From: Loxodes magnus
Taxonomy: Eukaryota > Ciliophora > Karyorelictea > Loxodida > Loxodidae
Direction: 5' to 3'
Assembly (NCBI GenBank): GCA_946699065.1
Contig: CAMPDV010000129.1
Span: 558,001 to 622,000 of the forward strand
Length of the DNA: 64,000 bases
Shown here: one piece after another, positions 47,101 to 62,100 of the stretch
How positions within the stretch are numbered: the first letter of the stretch is position 1
Layout of the letters: each line of letters starts with the position of its first letter
Notes under the pieces: generated by a model
Seen by the model: the letters and a program-made list of their open reading frames with translations, nothing else
Told to the model about the DNA's origin: nothing
Databases searched by the model: none
Position numbers and translations under genes: made by a program

Positions 47101-50100
47101 ATTAAGTGGACATTCCTCAAGAGTTATTTCGGTGGCGATCTCCAATGATCAGAAGTTCATTATCTCCGGAAGTTCTGATAACTCTATCAAAGTCTGTGAT
47201 TTCCAGACTGGAAGTTGTACTAGGACATTAAGTGGACATTCCTCTGGAGTTTATTCGGTTGCGATCTCCAATGATCAGAAGTTCATTATCTCCGGAAGTT
47301 CTGATAACTCTATCAAAGTCTGGGATTTCCAGACTGGAAGTTGTACTAGGACATTAAGTGGACATTCCTCTTTAGTTTATTCGGTTGCGATCTCCAATGA
47401 TCAGAAGTTCATTATCTCCGGAAGTGATGATCACTCAATCAAAGACTGGGATTTCCAGACTGGAAGTTGTACTAGGACATTAAGTGGACATTCCTCTGAA
47501 GTTTATTCGGTTGCGATCTCCAATGATCAGAAGTTCATTATCTCCGGTAGTTCTGATAACTCTATCAAAGTCTGTGATTTCCAGACTGGAAGTTGTACTC
47601 GGACATTAAGTGGACATTCCTCTGGAGTTTATTCGGTTGCGATCTCCAATGATCAGAAGTTCATTATCTCCGGAAGTGATGATCACTCAATCAAAGACTG
47701 GGATTTCCAGACTGGAAGTTGTACTCGGACATTAAGTGGACATTCCTCTGGAGTTTATTCGGTTGCGATCTCCAATGATCAGAAGTTCATTATCTCCGGA
47801 AGTTCTGATAACTCTATCAAAGTCTGTGATTTCCAGACTGGAAGTTGTACTCGGACATTAAGTGGACATTCCTCTGGAGTTTATTCGGTTGCGATCTCCA
47901 ATGATCAGAAGTTCATTATCTCCGGAAGTTCTGATAACTCTATCAAAGTCTGTGATTTCCAGACTGGAAGTTGTACTCGGACATTAAGTGGACATTCCTC
48001 TGGAGTTTATTCGGTTGCGATCTCCAATGATCAGAAGTTCATTATCTCCGGAAGTTCTGATAACTCTATCAAAGTCTGTGATTTCCAGACTGGAAGTTGT
48101 ACTAGGACATTAAGTGGACATTCCTCTGAAGTTTATTCGGTTGCGATCTCCAATGATCAGAAGTTCATTATCTCCGGAAGTTCTGATAACTCTATCAAAG
48201 TCTGGGATTTCCAGACTGGAAGTTGTACTCGGACATTAAGTGGACATTCCTCTGGAGTTTATTCGGTTGCGATCTCCAATGATCAGAAGTTCATTATCTC
48301 CGGAAGTTCTGATAACTCTATCAAAGTCTGGGATTTCCAGACTGGAAGTTGTACTCGGACATTAAGTGGACATTCCTCTGGAGTTTATTCGGTTGCGATC
48401 TCCAATGATCAGAAGTTCATTATCTCCGGAAGTGATGATCACTCAATCAAAGACTGGGATTTCCAGACTGGAAGTTGTACTAGGACATTAAGTGGACATT
48501 CCTCAAGAGTTAATTCGGTTGCGATCTCCAATGATCAGAAGTTCATTATCTCCGGTAGTTCTGATAACTCTATCAAAGTCTGTGATTTCCAGACTGGAAG
48601 TTGTACTAGGACATTAAGTGGACATTCCTCTGGAGTTTATTCGGTTGCGATCTCCAATGATCAGAAGTTCATTATCTCCGGAAGTTCTGATAACTCTATC
48701 AAAGTCTGTGATTTCCAGACTGGAAGTTGTACTCGGACATTAAGTGGACATTCCTCTGAAGTTTATTCGGTTGCGATCTCCAATGATCAGAAGTTCATTA
48801 TCTCCGGAAGTTCTGATAACTCTATCAAAGTCTGGGATTTCCAGACTGGAAGTTGTACTCGGACATTAAGTGGACATTCCTCTGGAGTTTATTCGGTTGC
48901 GATCTCCAATGATCAGAAGTTCATTATCTCCGGAAGTGATGATCACTCAATCAAAGACTGGGATTTCCAGACTGGAAGTTGTACTAGGACATTAAGTGGA
49001 CATTCCTCTGAAGTTTATTCGGTTGCGATCTCCAATGATCAGAAGTTCATTATCTCCGGTAGTTCTGATAACTCTATCAAAGTCTGTGATTTCCAGACTG
49101 GAAGTTGTACTCGGACATTAAGTGGACATTCCTCTGGAGTTTATTCGGTTGCGATCTCCAATGATCAGAAGTTCATTATCTCCGGAAGTTCTGATAACTC
49201 TATCAAAGTCTGGGATTTCCAGACTGGAAGTTGTACTAGGACATTAAGTGGACATTCCTCTGAAGTTTATTCGGTTGCGATCTCCAATGATCAGAAGTTC
49301 ATTATCTCCGGAAGTTCTGATAACTCTATCAAAGTCTGGGATTTCCAGACTGGAAGTTGTACTCGGACATTAAGTGGACATTCCTCTGGAGTTTATTCGG
49401 TTGCGATCTCCAATGATCAGAAGTTCATTATCTCCGGAAGTTCTGATAACTCTATCAAAGTCTGGGATTTCCAGACTGGAAGTTGTACTCGGACATTAAG
49501 TGGACATTCCTCTGGAGTTTATTCGGTTGCGATCTCCAATGATCAGAAGTTCATTATCTCCGGAAGTGATGATCACTCAATCAAAGACTGGGATTTCCAG
49601 ACTGGAAGTTGTACTAGGACATTAAGTGGACATTCCTGAAGAGTTAATTCGGTTGCGATCTCCAATGATCAGAAGTTCATTATCTCCGGTAGTTCTGATA
49701 ACTCTATCAAAGTCTGTGATTTCCAGACTGGAAGTTGTACTAGGACATTAAGTGGACATTCCTCTGGAGTTTATTCGGTTGCGATCTCCAATGATCAGAA
49801 GTTCATTATCTCCGGAAGTTCTGATAACTCTATCAAAGTCTGTGATTTCCAGACTGGAAGTTGTACTCGGACATTAAGTGGACATTCCTCTGAAGTTTAT
49901 TCGGTTGCGATCTCCAATGATCAGAAGTTCATTATCTCCGGAAGTTCTGATAACTCTATCAAAGTCTGGGATTTCCAGACTGGAAGTTGTACTCGGACAT
50001 TAAGTGGACATTCCTCTGGAGTTTATTCGGTTGCGATCTCCAATGATCAGAAGTTCATTATCTCCGGAAGTGATGATCACTCAATCAAAGACTGGGATTT

Positions 50101-53100
50101 CCAGACTGGAAGTTGTACTCGGACATTAAGTGGACATTCCTCAAGAGTTAATTCGGTTGCGATCTCCAATGATCAGAAGTTCATTATCTCCGGTAGTTCT
50201 GATAACTCTATCAAAGTCTGTGATTTCCAGACTGGAAGTTGTACTAGGACATTAAGTGGACATTCCTCTGGAGTTTATTCGGTTGCGATCTCCAATGATC
50301 AGAAGTTCATTATCTCCGGAAGTTCTGATAACTCTATCAAAGTCTGTGATTTCCAGACTGGAAGTTGTACTCGGACATTAAGTGGACATTCCTCTGAAGT
50401 TTATTCGGTTGCGATCTCCAATGATCAGAAGTTCATTATCTCCGGAAGTTCTGATAACTCTATCAAAGTCTGGGATTTCCAGACTGGAAGTTGTACTCGG
50501 ACATTAAGTGGACATTCCTCTGGAGTTTATTCGGTTGCGATCTCCAATGATCAGAAGTTCATTATCTCCGGAAGTGATGATCACTCAATCAAAGACTGGG
50601 ATTTCCAGACTGGAAGTTGTACTCGGACATTAAGTGGACATTCCTCTGAAGTTTATTCGGTTGCGATCTCCAATGATCAGAAGTTCATTATCTCCGGTAG
50701 TTCTGATAACTCTATCAAAGTCTGTGATTTCCAGACTGGAAGTTGTACTCGGACATTAAGTGGACATTCCTCTGGAGTTTATTCGGTTGCGATCTCCAAT
50801 GATCAGAAGTTCATTATCTCCGGAAGTTCTGATAACTCTATCAAAGTCTGGGATTTCCAGACTGGAAGTTGTACTCGGACATTAAGTGGACATTCCTCTG
50901 GAGTTTATTCGGTTGCGATCTCCAATGATCAGAAGTTCATTATCTCCGGAAGTTCTGATAACTCTATCAAAGTCTGGGATTTCCAGACTGGAAGTTGTAC
51001 TCGGACATTAAGTGGACATTCCTCTGGAGTTTATTCGGTTGCGATCTCCAATGATCAGAAGTTCATTATCTCCGGAAGTAGAGATAACTCTATCAAAGTC
51101 TGGGATTTCCAGACTGGAAGTTGTACTCGGACATTAAGTAGACTCTCCAAGGCAGATATTTCGGTTGCGATCTCCAATGATCAGAAGTTCATTATCTCCG
51201 GAAGTGATGATCACTCAATCAAAGACTGGGATTTCCAGACTGGAAGTTGTACTCGGACATTAAGTGGACATTCCTCTGGAGTTTATTCGGTTGCGATCTC
51301 CAATGATCAGAAGTTCATTATCTCCGGAAGTTCTGATAACTCTATCAAAGTCTGTGATTTCCAGACTGGAAGTTGTACTCGGACATTAAGTGGACATTCC
51401 TCTGGAGTTTATTCGGTTGCGATCTCCAATGATCAGAAGTTCATTATCTCCGGAAGTTCTGATAACTCTATCAAAGTCTGTGATTTCCAGACTGGAAGTT
51501 GTACTAGGACATTAAGTGGACATTCCTCTTTAGTTTATTCGGTTGCGATCTCCAATGATCAGAAGTTCATTATCTCCGGAAGTGATGATCACTCAATCAA
51601 AGACTGGGATTTCCAGACTGGAAGTTGTACTCGGACATTAAGTGGACATTCCTCTTATGTTAATTCGGTTGCGATCTCCAATGATCAGAAGTTCATTATC
51701 TCCGGAAGTGATGATCACTCAATCAAAGACTGGGATTTCCAGACTGGAAGTTGTACTCGGACATTAAGTGGACATTCCTCTGGAGTTTATTCGGTTGCGA
51801 TCTCCAATGATCAGAAGTTCATTATCTCCGGTAGTTCTGATAACTCTATCAAAGTCTGTGATTTCCAGACTGGAAGTTGTACTAGGACATTAAGTGGACA
51901 TTCCTCTTTAGTTTATTCGGTTGCGATCTCCAATGATCAGAAGTTCATTATCTCCGGAAGTGATGATCACTCAATCAAAGACTGGGATTTCCAGACTGGA
52001 AGTTGTACTAGGACATTAAGTGGACATTCCTCAAGAGTTAATTCGGTTGCGATCTCCAATGATCAGAAGTTCATTATCTCCGGAAGTTCTGATAACTCTA
52101 TCAAAGTCTGGGATTTCCAGACTGGAAGTTGTACTCGGACATTAAGTGGACATTCCTCTGGAGTTTATTCGGTTGCGATCTCCAATGATCAGAAGTTCAT
52201 TATCTCCGGAAGTTCTGATAACTCTATCAAAGTCTGTGATTTCCAGACTGGAAGTTGTACTAGGACATTAAGTGGACATTCCTCTGGAGTTTATTCGGTT
52301 GCGATCTCCAATGATCAGAAGTTCATTATCTCCGGAAGTTCTGATAACTCTATCAAAGTCTGGGATTTCCAGACTGGAAGTTGTACTAGGACATTAAGTG
52401 GACATTCCTCTTTAGTTTATTCGGTTGCGATCTCCAATGATCAGAAGTTCATTATCTCCGGAAGTGATGATCACTCAATCAAAGACTGGGATTTCCAGAC
52501 TGGAAGTTGTACTCGGACATTAAGTGGACATTCCTCTGGAGTTTATTCGGTTGCGATCTCCAATGATCAGAAGTTCATTATCTCCGGAAGTGATGATAAC
52601 TCTATCAAAGTCTGGGATTTCCAGACTGGAAGTTGTACTAGGACATTAAGTGGACATTCCTCTTTAGTTTATTCGGTTGCGATCTCCAATGATCAGAAGT
52701 TCATTATCTCCGGAAGTGATGATCACTCAATCAAAGTCTGGGATTTCCAGACTGGAAGTTGTACTCGGACATTAAGTGGACATTCCTCTGGAGTTTATTC
52801 GGTTGCGATCTCCAATGATCAGAAGTTCATTATCTCCGGAAGTTCTGATAACTCTATCAAAGTCTGTGATTTCCAGACTGGAAGTTGTACTAGGACATTA
52901 AGTGGACATTCCTCTGGAGTTTATTCGGTTGCGATCTCCAATGATCAGAAGTTCATTATCTCCGGAAGTGATGATCACTCAATCAAAGTCTGGGATTTCC
53001 AGACTGGAAGTTGTACTCGGACATTAAGTGGACATTCCTCTGGAGTTTATTCGGTTGCGATCTCCAATGATCAGAAGTTCATTATCTCCGGAAGTGATGA

Positions 53101-56100
53101 TCACTCAATCAAAGACTGGGATTTCCAGACTGGAAGTTGTACTCGGACATTAAGTAGACTCTCCAAGGCAGATATTTCGGTTGCGATCTCCAATGATCAG
53201 AAGTTCATTATCTCCGGAAGTTCTGATAACTCTATCAAAGACTGGGATTTCCAGACTGGAAGTTGTACTCGGACATTAAGTGGACATTCCTCAAGAGTTA
53301 TTTCGGTTGCGATCTCCAATGATCAGAAGTTCATTATCTCCGGAAGTGATGATCACTCTATCAAAGTCTGGGATTTCCAGACTGGAAGTTGTACTCGGAC
53401 ATTAAGTGGACATTCCTCTGGAGTTTATTCGGTGGCGATCTCCAATGATCAGAAGTTCATTATCTCCGGAAGTTCTGATAACTCTATCAAAGTCTGGGAT
53501 TTCCAGACTGGAAGTTGTACTCGGACATTAAGTGGACATTCCTCTGGAGTTTATTCGGTTGCGATCTCCAATGATCAGAAGTTCATTATCTCCGGAAGTG
53601 ATGATCACTCTATCAAAGTCTGGGATTTCCAGACTGGAAGTTGTACTCGGACATTAAGTGGACATTCCTCTGAAGTTTATTCGGTTGCGATCTCCAATGA
53701 TCAGAAGTTCATTATCTCCGGAAGTGATGATCACTCAATCAAAGACTGGGATTTCCAGACTGGAAGTTGTACTCGGACATTAAGTGGACATTCCTCTGAA
53801 GTTTATTCGGTTGCGATCTCCAATGATCAGAAGTTCATTATCTCCGGAAGTTCTGATAACTCTATCAAAGTCTGGGATTTCCAGACTGGAAGTTGTACTC
53901 GGACATTAAGTGGACATTCCTCTGGAGTTTATTCGGTTGCGATCTCCAATGATCAGAAGTTCATTATCTCCGGAAGTTGAGATAACTCTATCAAAGTCTG
54001 GGATTTCCAGACTGGAAGTTGTACTAGGACATTAAGTGGACATTCCTCTGAAGTTTATTCGGTTGCGATCTCCAATGATCAGAAGTTCATTATCTCCGGA
54101 AGTTCTGATAACTCTATCAAAGTCTGGGATTTCCAGACTGGAAGTTGTACTAGGACATTAAGTGGACATTCCTCTTTAGTTAATTCGGTGGCGATCTCCA
54201 ATGATCAGAAGTTCATTATCTCCGGTAGTTCTGATAACTCTATCAAAGACTGGGATTTCCAGACTGGAAGTTGTACTCGGACATTAAGTGGACATTCCTC
54301 TGAAGTTTATTCGGTTGCGATCTCCAATGATCAGAAGTTCATTATCTCCGGAAGTTCTGATAACTCTATCAAAGTCTGGGATTTCCAGACTGGAAGTTGT
54401 ACTCGGACATTAAGTGGACATTCCTCTGGAGTTTATTCGGTTGCGATCTCCAATGATCAGAAGTTCATTATCTCCGGAAGTTCTGATAACTCTATCAAAG
54501 TCTGGGATTTCCAGACTGGAAGTTGTACTCGGACATTAAGTGGACATTCCTCTGGAGTTTATTCGGTGGCGATCTCCAATGATCAGAAGTTCATTATCTC
54601 CGGAAGTTCTGATAACTCTATCAAAGTCTGGGATTTCCAGACTGGAAGTTGTACTAGGACATTAAGTGGACATTCCTCTGGAGTTTATTCGGTGGCGATC
54701 TCCAATGATCAGAAGTTCATTATCTCCGGAAGTAGAGATAACTCTATCAAAGACTTGGATTTCCAGACTGGAAGTTGTACTAGGACATTAAGTGGACATT
54801 CCTCTGGAGTTTATTCGGTTGCGATCTCCAATGATCAGAAGTTCATTATCTCCGGAAGTTCTGATAACTCTATCAAAGTCTGTGATTTCCAGACTGGAAG
54901 TTGTACTCGGACATTAAGTGGACATTCCTCTGGAGTTTATTCGGTTGCGATCTCCAATGATCAGAAGTTCATTATCTCCGGAAGTTCTGATAACTCTATC
55001 AAAGTCTGTGATTTCCAGACTGGAAGTTGTACTCGGACATTAAGTGGACATTCCTCTGGAGTTTATTCGGTTGCGATCTCCAATGATCAGAAGTTCATTA
55101 TCTCCGGAAGTGATGATCACTCTATCAAAGTCTGGGATTTCCAGACTGGCAGTTGTACTAGGACATTAAGTGGACATTCCTCAAGAGTTATTTCGGTTGC
55201 GATCTCCAATGATCAGAAGTTCATTATCTCCGGAAGTTGAGATAACTCTATCAAAGTCTGGGATTTCCAGACTGGAAGTTGTACTCGGACATTAAGTGGA
55301 CATTCCTCTGGAGTTTATTCGGTTGCGATCTCCAATGATCAGAAGTTCATTATCTCCGGAAGTGATGATCACTCAATCAAAGACTGGGATTTCCAGACTG
55401 GAAGTTGTACTCGGACATTAAGTGGACATTCCTCTGGAGTTTATTCGGTGGCGATCTCCAATGATCAGAAGTTCATTATCTCCGGTAGTTCTGATAACTC
55501 TATCAAAGTCTGGGATTTCCAGACTGGAAGTTGTACTCGGACATTAAGTGGACATTCCTCTGGAGTTAATTCGGTTGCGATCTCCAATGATCAGAAGTTC
55601 ATTATCTCCGGAAGTTCTGATAACTCTATCAAAGTCTGTGATTTCCAGACTGGAAGTTGTACTCGGACATTAAGTGGACATTCCTCTGGAGTTTATTCGG
55701 TTGCGATCTCCAATGATCAGAAGTTCATTATCTCCGGAAGTAGAGATAACTCTATCAAAGTCTGGGATTTCCAGACTGGAAGTTGTACTAGGACATTAAG
55801 TGGACTCTCCAAGGCAGATATTTCGGTTGCGATCTCCAATGATCAGAAGTTCATTATCTCCGGAAGTTCTGATAACTCTATCAAAGTCTTGGATTTCCAG
55901 ACTGGAAGTTGTACTCGGACATTAAGTGGACATTCCTCAAGAGTTAATTCGGTTGCGATCTCCAATGATCAGAAGTTCATTATCTCCGGAAGTAGAGATA
56001 ACTCTATCAAAGTCTGGGATTTCCAGACTGGAAGTTGTACTAGGACATTAAGTGGACATTCCTCTTTAGTTAATTCGGTGGCGATCTCCAATGATCAGAA

Positions 56101-59100
56101 GTTCATTATCTCCGAAAGTGATGATCACTCAATCAAAGTCTGGGATTTCCAGACTGGAAGTTGTACTCGGACATTAAGTGGACATTCCTCTGGAGTTAAT
56201 TCGGTTGCGATCTCCAATGATCAGAAGTTCATTATCTCCGGAAGTGATGATCACTCTATCAAAGTCTGGGATTTCCAGACTGGAAGTTGTACTCGGACAT
56301 TAAGGGGACATTCCAAGGCAGTTATTTCGGTGGCGATCTCCAATGATCAGAAGTTCATTATCTCCGGAAGTTGAGATCACTCTATCAAAGTCTGGTATTT
56401 CCAGACTGGAAGTTGTACTCGGACATTAAGTGGACATTCCTCTGGAGTTTATTCGGTGGCGATCTCCAATGATCAGAAGTTCATTATCTCCGGAAGTTCT
56501 GATAACTCTATCAAAGTCTGGGATTTCCAGACTGGAAGTTGTACTAGGACATTAAGTGGACATTCCTCTGGAGTTTATTCGGTTGCGATCTCCAATGATC
56601 AGAAGTTCATTATCTCCGGAAGTGATGATCACTCAATCAAAGACTGGGATTTCCAGACTGGAAGTTGTACTCGGACATTAAGTGGACATTCCTCTGGAGT
56701 TTATTCGGTTGCGATCTCCAATGATCAGAAGTTCATTATCTCCGGAAGTGATGATCACTCTATCAAAGTCTGGGATTTCCAGACTGGAAGTTGTACTCGG
56801 ACATTAAGGGGACATTCCAAGGCAGTTATTTCGGTTGCGATCTCCAATGATCAGAAGTTCATTATCTCCGGAAGTTCTGATAACTCTATCAAAGTCTGTG
56901 ATTTCCAGACTGGAAGTTGTACTCGGACATTAAGTGGACATTCCTCTGGAGTTTATTCGGTGGCGATCTCCAATGATCAGAAGTTCATTATCTCCGGTAG
57001 TTCTGATAACTCTATCAAAGTCTGGGATTTCCAGACTGGAAGTTGTACTCGGACATTAAGTGGACTCTCCAAGGCAGATATTTCGGTTGCGATCTCCAAT
57101 GATCAGAAGTTCATTATCTCCGGAAGTAGAGATAACTCTATCAAAGACTGGGATTTCCAGACTGGAAGTTGTACTAGGACATTAAGTGGACATTCCTCTT
57201 ATGTTATTTCGGTGGCGATCTCCAATGATCAGAAGTTCATTATCTCCGGAAGTTGAGATCACTCTATCAAAGTCTGGTATTTCCAGACTGGAAGTTGTAC
57301 TCGGACATTAAGTGGACATTCCTCTGGAGTTTATTCGGTGGCGATCTCCAATGATCAGAAGTTCATTATCTCCGGAAGTAGAGATAACTCTATCAAAGTC
57401 TGGGATTTCCAGACTGGAAGTTGTACTAGGACATTAAGTGGACATTCCTCTTTAGTTAATTCGGTGGCGATCTCCAATGATCAGAAGTTCATTATCTCCG
57501 GAAGTTGAGATAACTCTATCAAAGTCTGGGATTTCCAGACTGGAAGTTGTACTAGGACATTAAGTGGACATTCCTCTTTAGTTAATTCGGTTGCGATCTC
57601 CAATGATCAGAAGTTCATTATCTCCGGAAGTAGAGATAACTCTATCAAAGTCTGGGATTTCCAGACTGGAAGTTGTACTAGGACATTAAGTGGACATTCC
57701 TCTTTAGTTAATTCGGTGGCGATCTCCAATGATCAGAAGTTCATTATCTCCGGAAGTGATGATCACTCAATCAAAGACTGGGATTTCCAGACTGGAAGTT
57801 GTACTCGGACATTAAGTGGACATTCCTCTGGAGTTTATTCGGTTGCGATCTCCAATGATCAGAAGTTCATTATCTCCGGAAGTGATGATCACTCTATCAA
57901 AGTCTGGGATTTCCAGACTGGAAGTTGTACTAGGACATTAAGTGGACATTCCTCTTTAGTTAATTCGGTGGCGATCTCCAATGATCAGAAGTTCATTATC
58001 TCCGGAAGTGATGATCACTCTATCAAAGTCTGGGATTTCCAGACTGGAAGTTGTACTAGGACATTAAGTGGACATTCCTCTGGAGTTTATTCGGTGGCGA
58101 TCTCCAATGATCAGAAGTTCATTATCTCCGGTAGTTCTGATAACTCTATCAAAGTCTGGGATTTCCAGACTGGAAGTTGTACTCGGACATTAAGTGGACA
58201 TTCCTCTGGAGTTTATTCGGTTGCGATCTCCAATGATCAGAAGTTCATTATCTCCGGAAGTGATGATCACTCTATCAAAGTCTGGGATTTCCAGACTGGA
58301 AGTTGTACTCGGACATTAAGGGGACATTCCAAGGCAGTTATTTCGGTTGCGATCTCCAATGATCAGAAGTTCATTATCTCCGGAAGTTGAGATAACTCTA
58401 TCAAAGTCTGGGATTTCCAGACTGGAAGTTGTACTCGGACATTAAGTGGACATTCCTCTTTAGTTAATTCGGTTGCGATCTCCAATGATCAGAAGTTCAT
58501 TATCTCCGGAAGTAGAGATAACTCTATCAAAGTCTGGGATTTCCAGACTGGAAGTTGTACTCGGACATTAAGTGGACATTCCTCTTTAGTTAATTCGGTG
58601 GCGATCTCCAATGATCAGAAGTTCATTATCTCCGGAAGTTCTGATCACTCAATCAAAGACTGGGATTTCCAGACTGGAAGTTGTACTCGGACATTAAGTG
58701 GACATTCCTCTGGAGTTTATTCGGTTGCGATCTCCAATGATCAGAAGTTCATTATCTCCGGAAGTGATGATAACTCTATCAAAGTCTGGGATTTCCAGAC
58801 TGGAAGTTGTACTCGGACATTAAGTGGACATTCCTCTGGAGTTTATTCGGTTGCGATCTCCAATGATCAGAAGTTCATTATCTCCGGAAGTGATGATCAC
58901 TCTATCAAAGTCTGGGATTTCCAGACTGGAAGTTGTACTCGGACATTAAGTGGACATTCCTCTTTAGTTAATTCGGTGGCGATCTCCAATGATCAGAAGT
59001 TCATTATCTCCGGTAGTTCTGATAACTCTATCAAAGTCTGGGATTTCCAGACTGGAAGTTGTACTAGGACATTAAGTGGACATTCCTCTTTAGTTAATTC

Positions 59101-62100
59101 GGTGGCGATCTCCAATGATCAGAAGTTCATTATCTCCGGAAGTGATGATCACTCAATCAAAGACTGGGATTTCCAGACTGGAAGTTGTACTCGGACATTA
59201 AGTGGACATTCCTCTGAAGTTTATTCGGTTGCGATCTCCAATGATCAGAAGTTCATTATCTCCGGAAGTGATGATCACTCTATCAAAGTCTGGGATTTCC
59301 AGACTGGAAGTTGTACTCGGACATTAAGTGGACATTCCTCTTTAGTTAATTCGGTGGCGATCTCCAATGATCAGAAGTTCATTATCTCCGGAAGTGATGA
59401 TCACTCTATCAAAGTCTGGGATTTCCAGACTGGAAGTTGTACTCGGACATTAAGTGGACATTCCTCTTTAGTTTATTCGGTGGCGATCTCCAATGATCAG
59501 AAGTTCATTATCTCCGGAAGTGATGATCACTCTATCAAAGTCTGGGATTTCCAGACTGGAAGTTGTACTAGGACATTAAGTGGACATTCCTCTGGAGTTT
59601 ATTCGGTGGCGATCTCCAATGATCAGAAGTTCATTATCTCCGGTAGTTCTGATAACTCTATCAAAGTCTGGGATTTCCAGACTGGAAGTTGTACTCGGAC
59701 ATTAAGTGGACATTCCTCTGGAGTTTATTCGGTTGCGATCTCCAATGATCAGAAGTTCATTATCTCCGGAAGTGATGATCACTCTATCAAAGTCTGGGAT
59801 TTCCAGACTGGAAGTTGTACTCGGACATTAAGTGGACATTCCTCTTTAGTTAATTCGGTTGCGATCTCCAATGATCAGAAGTTCATTATCTCCGGAAGTG
59901 ATGATCACTCTATCAAAGTCTGGGATTTCCAGACTGGAAGTTGTACTAGGACATTAAGTGGACATTCCTCTTATGTTTATTCGGTGGCGATCTCCAATGA
60001 TCAGAAGTTCATTATCTCCGGTAGTTCTGATCACTCAATCAAAGACTGGGATTTCCAGACTGGAAGTTGTACTCGGACATTAAGTGGACTCTCCAAGGCA
60101 GATATTTCGGTTGCGATCTCCAATGATCAGAAGTTCATTATCTCCGGAAGTGATGATCACTCAATCAAAGACTGGGATTTCCAGACTGGAAGTTGTACTA
60201 GGACATTAAGTGGACATTCCTCTTATGTTAATTCGGTGGCGATCTCCAATGATCAGAAGTTCATTATCTCCGGAAGTGATGATCACTCAATCAAAGACTG
60301 GGATTTCCAGACTGGAAGTTGTACTCGGACATTAAGTGGACATTCCTCTGGAGTTTATTCGGTTGCGATCTCCAATGATCAGAAGTTCATTATCTCCGGT
60401 AGTTCTGATAACTCTATCAAAGTCTGGGATTTCCAGACTGGAAGTTGTACTCGGACATTAAGTGGACATTCCTCTTTAGTTAATTCGGTGGCGATCTCCA
60501 ATGATCAGAAGTTCATTATCTCCGGAAGTTGAGATAACTCTATCAAAGTCTGGGATTTCCAGACTGGAAGTTGTACTCGGACATTAAGTGGACATTCCTC
60601 TTTAGTTAATTCGGTGGCGATCTCCAATTATCAGAAGTTCATTATCTCCGGAAGTGATGATCACTCTATCAAAGTCTGGGATTTCCAGACTGGAAGTTGT
60701 ACTAGGACATTAAGTGGACATTTCTCTGGAGTTTATTCGGTGGCGATCTCCAATGATCAGAAGTTCATTATCTCCGGTAGTTCTGATAACTCTATCAAAG
60801 TCTGGGATTTCCAGACTGGAAGTTGTACTCGGACATTAAGTGGACATTCCTCTGGAGTTTATTCGGTTGCGATCTCCAATGATCAGAAGTTCATTATCTC
60901 CGGAAGTGATGATAACTCTATCAAAGTCTGGGATTTCCAGACTGGAAGTTGTACTAGGACATTAAGTGGACATTCCTCTTTAGTTAATTCGGTTGCGATC
61001 TCCAATGATCAGAAGTTCATTATCTCCGGAAGTTCTGATAACTCTATCAAAGTCTGGGATTTCCAGACTGGAAGTTGTACTCGGACATTAAGTGGACATT
61101 CCTCTGGAGTTTATTCGGTTGCGATCTCCAATGATCAGAAGTTCATTATCTCCGGAAGTGATGATCACTCTATCAAAGTCTGGGATTTCCAGACTGGAAG
61201 TTGTACTCGGACATTAAGTGGACATTCCTCTTTAGTTAATTCGGTGGCGATCTCCAATGATCAGAAGTTCATTATCTCCGGTAGTTCTGATAACTCTATC
61301 AAAGTCTGGGATTTCCAGACTGGAAGTTGTACTCGGACATTAAGTGGACATTCCTCTTTAGTTAATTCGGTGGCGATCTCCAATGATCAGAAGTTCATTA
61401 TCTCCGGAAGTGATGATCACTCTATCAAAGTCTGGGATTTCCAGACTGGAAGTTGTACTCGGACATTAAGTGGACATTCCTCTGGAGTTTATTCGGTGGC
61501 GATCTCCAATGATCAGAAGTTCATTATCTCCGGAAGTGATGATCACTCAATCAAAGACTGGGATTTCCAGACTGGAAGTTGTACTCGGACATTAAGTGGA
61601 CATTCCTCAAGAGTTATTTCGGTTGCGATCTCCAATGATCAGAAGTTCATTATCTCCGGAAGTGATGATCACTCTATCAAAGTCTGGGATTTCCAGACTG
61701 GAAGTTGTACTCGGACATTAAGTGGACATTCCTCTTTAGTTAATTCGGTGGCGATCTCCAATGATCAGAAGTTCATTATCTCCGGTAGTTCTGATAACTC
61801 TATCAAAGTCTGGGATTTCCAGACTGGAAGTTGTACTCGGACATTAAGTGGACATTCCTCTTTAGTTAATTCGGTGGCGATCTCCAATGATCAGAAGTTC
61901 ATTATCTCCGGAAGTGATGATCACTCTATCAAAGTCTGGGATTTCCAGACTGGAAGTTGTACTCGGACATTAAGTGGACATTCCTCTTTAGTTAATTCGG
62001 TGGCGATCTCCAATGATCAGAAGTTCATTATCTCCGGAAGTGATGATCACTCTATCAAAGTCTGGGATTTCCAGACTGGAAGTTGTACTCGGACATTAAG

